DNA from: G965200765 sp965203865
GTDB taxonomy: Bacteria; Pseudomonadota; Gammaproteobacteria; Arenicellales; JAJDZL01
Reading direction: 5' to 3'
DNA length: 64,000 nt
NCBI GenBank assembly: GCA_965203865.1
Contig: OZ241916.1
Span: 1,302,001-1,366,000, forward strand
The notes beneath the pieces were generated by a model. That model ran no database searches. It was not told where the DNA came from and was given only the letters and a program-made list of their open reading frames with translations. Made by a program: the position numbers and the translations under genes. How positions within the stretch are numbered: the stretch's first letter is position 1; every line of letters begins with the position of its first letter. This document shows, piece by piece, positions 60,589-64,000 of the stretch.

Positions 60589-61806
60589 TCAAGCTGCTTC
60601 AACCTCTGACCAAATTCGCTCCCATTTTTCAGGGTCAGAAGGCGCATCAAATTGATATAACCCCTGAATTGAGGAGGTTTCATTAAGGAAGAGGGTTTTA
60701 ACATATCGGTCCGGAATCATGTCCCGAACATCGACAGTCGGTGCCCAACCAATTTCGGTTGCTACAATTGCCATATTTTTCTTTTCAAGCCGAAAATCTA
60801 CCCACTTATGTGCAATTTCGAGCACTTCGCTATTGGTTACTCCAGAAGTAATTCCCCAAGTATCCACCCAGCCAAGTCCGCCTTCTGTTGGCTTTAGTAC
60901 ATGTTTCATATTAAGGTCGGATTTTCCATCCAGCTTGTCAAAATGGATTCGCCGATATATTCCCGACCACTCCGGGGAAGCCCAAACAACTTGCGCTCTC
61001 AATAAACGTTCCAATGTGTCCTCATCGTTCCACCTGTTTACCAGCAAGCCTTTTTGCTTAATTAGTAGTCTCTTGCACTCAGCAAGTTCATCGTCAGTAA
61101 GAACATAAGGATTGAATGGTTTTCCGTCCGGCCTCGGACCATTGGAAGTGCCCATTTGATAAGCTGCCAGAACACCTGCAAGCGCAATATTCTCCTCAAA
61201 TCGGGCACTTGTGGAAAGATGGCCTTTGTACTTTTCGTTGAAAAGCAGGTTTACAGATTCAGAATCTGCTTCGTCCACCTTGTCTACATTCACGGTAAAG
61301 CCATAGCCTCCCCAGCAATTTGGAGCAGCTATAGTTCTTTCGCCGCCATCTTCCTGCAGCAAGTTAAACTTGGGTGGAAGAAAATCATCGAAAACTCCGC
61401 TCATATTGCTGAGTTGCCCATAATCAATAGGCTGAACAAGTCCTTGTTTTGCATATAGTCGTGGCCAAAACCCATCAGCCATTACCAAATCAAAATCCTG
61501 TGTACCGCCGGCGCGAAGTTTATTCCATGCTTCCGAGTTTCCGTCGAAAAAACCGGCACTGACTTTGACATCGTGCATGCTTTCAAATTCAGCTGTTAGG
61601 CTTTTTACATTGTAGTGTTCCCAGCCAAGCCAGCGTAGTTGCAATGTTGCAGCTTCTGCATTTCGAATGAACGGGCCGGCACTCTTTATCGTCAAGCCTG
61701 TTGCGGCTGCGCCAGCGGCACCTGCGGCTGTAGCCTTCAAAAACTTTCTTCTTGAAAATCCGTTGCTGCTGGATTTATCAAGTAATTGTCGTTTATTTTC
61801 TTTCAT
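60589..61806 (-). CDS. Tat-exported ABC substrate-binding protein (PotD-like), first paralogue
   Basis: The 405-residue periplasmic protein begins with a twin-arginine signal (FSRRKFLKATAAGAAGAAAT). The mature part has LRWLGWEHYNVKSLTAEFES, VMADGFWPRLYAKQGLVQPI, the ligand-cleft segment IAAPNCWGGYGFTVNVDKVD and GLGWVDTWGITSGVTNSE, as in the PotD/extracellular solute-binding group 1 family. It is followed by the transporter genes and preceded by a clear paralogue. Tat export means it folds before export. The ligand is not known; polyamine is only a family default. Confidence 0.9.
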   Translation of the reverse strand: MKENKRQLLDKSSSNGFSRRKFLKATAAGAAGAAATGLTIKSAGPFIRNAEAATLQLRWLGWEHYNVKSLTAEFESMHDVKVSAGFFDGNSEAWNKLRAGGTQDFDLVMADGFWPRLYAKQGLVQPIDYGQLSNMSGVFDDFLPPKFNLLQEDGGERTIAAPNCWGGYGFTVNVDKVDEADSESVNLLFNEKYKGHLSTSARFEENIALAGVLAAYQMGTSNGPRPDGKPFNPYVLTDDELAECKRLLIKQKGLLVNRWNDEDTLERLLRAQVVWASPEWSGIYRRIHFDKLDGKSDLNMKHVLKPTEGGLGWVDTWGITSGVTNSEVLEIAHKWVDFRLEKKNMAIVATEIGWAPTVDVRDMIPDRYVKTLFLNETSSIQGLYQFDAPSDPEKWERIWSEVEAA

Positions 61807-61951
61807 TTAATCCTCCTTGGAATCAATATTAGTCAACACTATTGTAATATGACCAAGTTAGAAATAAGAATTTAATAAATTTTTTAAAAATACAGTTTGT
61901 GATGATTCAATTATTTTTTCAGCATTGTGTGAAAAAATAGGCATGTACAGA

Positions 61952-63139
61952 TTATGTCGCTTCAATATCAGCCCACATACTTTTCCACTTTTCAGGGTCG
62001 GAAGGGGCGTCAAATTGATATAAGTTCTGAATAGCTGAAGTTTGATTCAGGAACAATGTTTCAACGTAGGGGGCGGGAATCAGACTCCGGACATCGACTG
62101 TAGGTGCACAGCCCACTTTCGTAGCAATTGTTGCCATGTTATCTCGTTCCAACCGAAAATCTATCCACTTATAGGCAATTTCCAATAGTTCACTGTTGGT
62201 TACTCCTGATGTAATAGCCCAGCTGTCAACCCAGCCAAGCCCACCTTCCTTAGGTTGCAGAACATGCTTGATATTCAGGTTGGTTTTTCCTGCAAGTCGG
62301 TCAAAGTATATCCGTCGATAGGCACTGGACCACTCAGGCGAACCCCATACAATTTTTTCTCTCATCAGTTTCTCCAATTCGGCTTTATCCTTCCAGCGCT
62401 TTACAATCAAGCTCTTTTGCTTAGCAAGCAAACGACTGCACTCTGCAAGTTCTTGCTCTGTGAGAACATAGGGGTTGAAAGATTTTCCATCCGGTCTTGG
62501 GGCATTGATTGTACCCATGCTATGAGCTACGAGAATGCCAGTTAATGCTATATTTTCCTCAAATCTTGAGCTGGTCGAAAGATGCCCCTTGTACTTCTCG
62601 TTAAACAGCATAGATAGCGAATCAGAATCCGCTTTGTCGATAGTGTCAACGTTTACGGTTAGTCCATATCCTCCCCAGCAGTTTGGAGCTGCTATTGTTC
62701 TGCCGGCATTTTCTTCCTTTAATAAATCAAGGGCAGATGGGGTAAATTCCTTGAACAAGTACTTGATATTCGTTAGCTTCTCATAATTAATTGCCTGTAT
62801 CAAGCCTTCTTTTGCATATAAGCGCGGCCACAACCCGTCAGCCATAACAATATGGAATTCGCTTGCGTCATCCATTTTAAGCTTGCTATATGCTTCAGTA
62901 TTGCCCAGAAAATAATGTGCAACTACTTTCACATCGTATTGTTGCTCAAATTCTTGAGACAAGCTTTTTATGTCGTAAGGTTCCCAGCCTAGCCAGTTGA
63001 GCCTCAATACTGAAGCATTCGTATTCCGAATAAACGGTCCAGCACTGCCTGCTGCTAGACCTGCTACAGTAGTTTTCAAAAATTTTCTTCGACTGCTGGA
63101 TTGAATATTATTTGAATTTATTTGCCGATTTCGTTTCAC
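61952..63139 (-). CDS. Tat-exported ABC substrate-binding protein (PotD-like), second paralogue
   Basis: The 395-residue protein has the same layout as its neighbour: SSRRKFLKTTVAGLAAGSAG signal, LNWLGWEPYDIKSLSQEFEQ, VMADGLWPRLYAKEGLIQAI, IAAPNCWGGYGLTVNVDTID and GLGWVDSWAITSGVTNSELL. The two are alike along their full length, with many substitutions, so the duplication is old enough for different ligand preference. It starts 6 bp after the oxidoreductase stop codon and probably belongs to the same transcript. Confidence 0.9.
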   Translation of the reverse strand: MKRNRQINSNNIQSSSRRKFLKTTVAGLAAGSAGPFIRNTNASVLRLNWLGWEPYDIKSLSQEFEQQYDVKVVAHYFLGNTEAYSKLKMDDASEFHIVMADGLWPRLYAKEGLIQAINYEKLTNIKYLFKEFTPSALDLLKEENAGRTIAAPNCWGGYGLTVNVDTIDKADSDSLSMLFNEKYKGHLSTSSRFEENIALTGILVAHSMGTINAPRPDGKSFNPYVLTEQELAECSRLLAKQKSLIVKRWKDKAELEKLMREKIVWGSPEWSSAYRRIYFDRLAGKTNLNIKHVLQPKEGGLGWVDSWAITSGVTNSELLEIAYKWIDFRLERDNMATIATKVGCAPTVDVRSLIPAPYVETLFLNQTSAIQNLYQFDAPSDPEKWKSMWADIEAT

Positions 63140-63145
63140 TGTACA

Positions 63146-64000
63146 TTACTTCTCGGTAAATCTAATGGTTAGACTTTTCAGTTGGTCAATATTCACCAGT
63201 TTTGATGGCAAACATATTCTCTGTTCTGGTCGCACAGAAATTTTCTTGCTCCAAATCTCGCTTCCGTTTTGAATCATCTGGATGACACCACTCATAGCAC
63301 GGTCTGCGCGTGTTCTCAATTGTAAAGAATTTAGTGCTTCTCCAGGCTTGGAAAGTATTTGCGGATAAATGTACTGTAGCGGTGGTTCGACTTCAATACG
63401 GATTTGCTCTCCATGCAATTTTGGTTTGGCCAAGGAACGAACAATACACTCAGCTGCCGCTTGACCTTCACGAGCGGCAATCCCAGAACTTTCTACCGAC
63501 CGAAGAAGATTTCCAGCGGCATAGTAAGCTGAATCAGAACATTGCCAGTGCTGGTCAATAACCGGGCCACGTGTTCCAAAATCCCACTCCAGATGGCTAT
63601 TTTGCACAAGTGCCGCTTCTGGCGTAAATTTTCCGGTGAATACAACGGCATCGCAATCCAGACTTCTACGAACTCCGTTCTGTTCAATTTCCACTCCTGT
63701 TACTATTTCTTTGCCAAGAATTCGTACCAAACGGGTGCTTTTCAACATAGGTATGTTGTGAATCATTGATACGAAACGGTCGGCCCATACCGATGCAATT
63801 GCTTCATGCTTTTCCTCAAGGACTGCCGTCGGCCGGATTCCTGCTTTAGTTAAGGTGAGTACTACTGAAAACGAAACCCACTCTGTGCCGACAATAACTG
63901 GTCTTCGGCATGGTCGATGCTTGGCGAGATGAAGAAATTGCTGAATAGCACTGGTTGTAAATACCCCCCATGGGCGAGAACCCGATATCATGCGGGGTGG
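63146..64000 (-). CDS. FAD-dependent oxidoreductase, 5' part beyond window
   Basis: About 285 C-terminal codons are present. The segment PRMISGSRPWGVFTTSAIQQ matches the ATG-RE-R-P-R-LI-G-R-P-G-V loop of NAD(P)/FAD oxidoreductases often found with glycerol-3-phosphate or opine/amino-acid dehydrogenases; a second nucleotide site follows (RRPVIVGTEWVSFSVVLTLT), then SLDCDAVVFTGKFTPEA and the FAD end motif AYYAAGNLLRSVESSGIAAR. The start lies outside. As first gene seen of the operon, it probably oxidises the compound brought in by the transporter or its phosphate. Confidence 0.85.
   Translation of the reverse strand, partial: PPRMISGSRPWGVFTTSAIQQFLHLAKHRPCRRPVIVGTEWVSFSVVLTLTKAGIRPTAVLEEKHEAIASVWADRFVSMIHNIPMLKSTRLVRILGKEIVTGVEIEQNGVRRSLDCDAVVFTGKFTPEAALVQNSHLEWDFGTRGPVIDQHWQCSDSAYYAAGNLLRSVESSGIAAREGQAAAECIVRSLAKPKLHGEQIRIEVEPPLQYIYPQILSKPGEALNSLQLRTRADRAMSGVIQMIQNGSEIWSKKISVRPEQRICLPSKLVNIDQLKSLTIRFTEK

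Overview
The window looks like the chromosome of a gammaproteobacterium. A tRNA-Thr/Tyr/Gly/Thr block leads into tuf, tRNA-Trp, secE, nusG, rplKAJL and rpoBC, then the str, S10, spc and alpha ribosomal-protein operons run on almost without a break (about 21.1-52.9 kb). Gene order, the second tuf copy between fusA and rpsJ, the cysteine-free S14 and protein similarities by eye all fit that class. The species cannot be named from this sequence alone. The many insertion sequences, several decayed genes and mixed base composition point to an accessory-rich, unstable genome.

Left part (1-21 kb): an accessory region. It holds the 5' part of a thiolase gene, a decayed GNAT acetyltransferase, a deletion derivative of an IS1380-like element, and a 7.7-kb gene for an autotransporter-like surface protein with 16 Calx-beta repeats. 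That gene is preceded by two poly-G tracts and is out of frame with its only plausible start at the present tract length. Next come an IS256-family element with a clear 9-bp target duplication, an unidentified 180-residue gene, a beta-hydroxyacid dehydrogenase, and a restriction-modification pair: a BglII/BstYI-like endonuclease with an MT-A70 methyltransferase. The methyltransferase is split by one IS1380-like copy, and a second inverted copy sits just upstream of it. Then follow two decayed IS1634-like transposase ends around a small coiled-coil gene with 21-bp and 75-bp tandem repeats, and a near-perfect 72-bp copy of part of the methyltransferase.

Middle part (21-53 kb): the transcription and translation core, in one orientation and tightly packed. 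Points of note are two nearly identical tuf genes whose identity extends into the flanks, a good sigma70-type promoter followed at once by a hairpin between rpoC and rpsL, an acidic tail on L3, and an rpmD gene that appears to start with ATT.

Right part (53-64 kb): a DUF924 gene, a TnpB-type gene ending 2 bp before malate dehydrogenase, and a minus-strand operon with an FAD oxidoreductase, two paralogous Tat-exported binding proteins, a PotABC-like ABC transporter and an FGGY kinase close to glycerol kinase. This operon probably takes up and oxidises or phosphorylates a polyol, but the kinase lacks one arginine used by glycerol kinase to hold glycerol.
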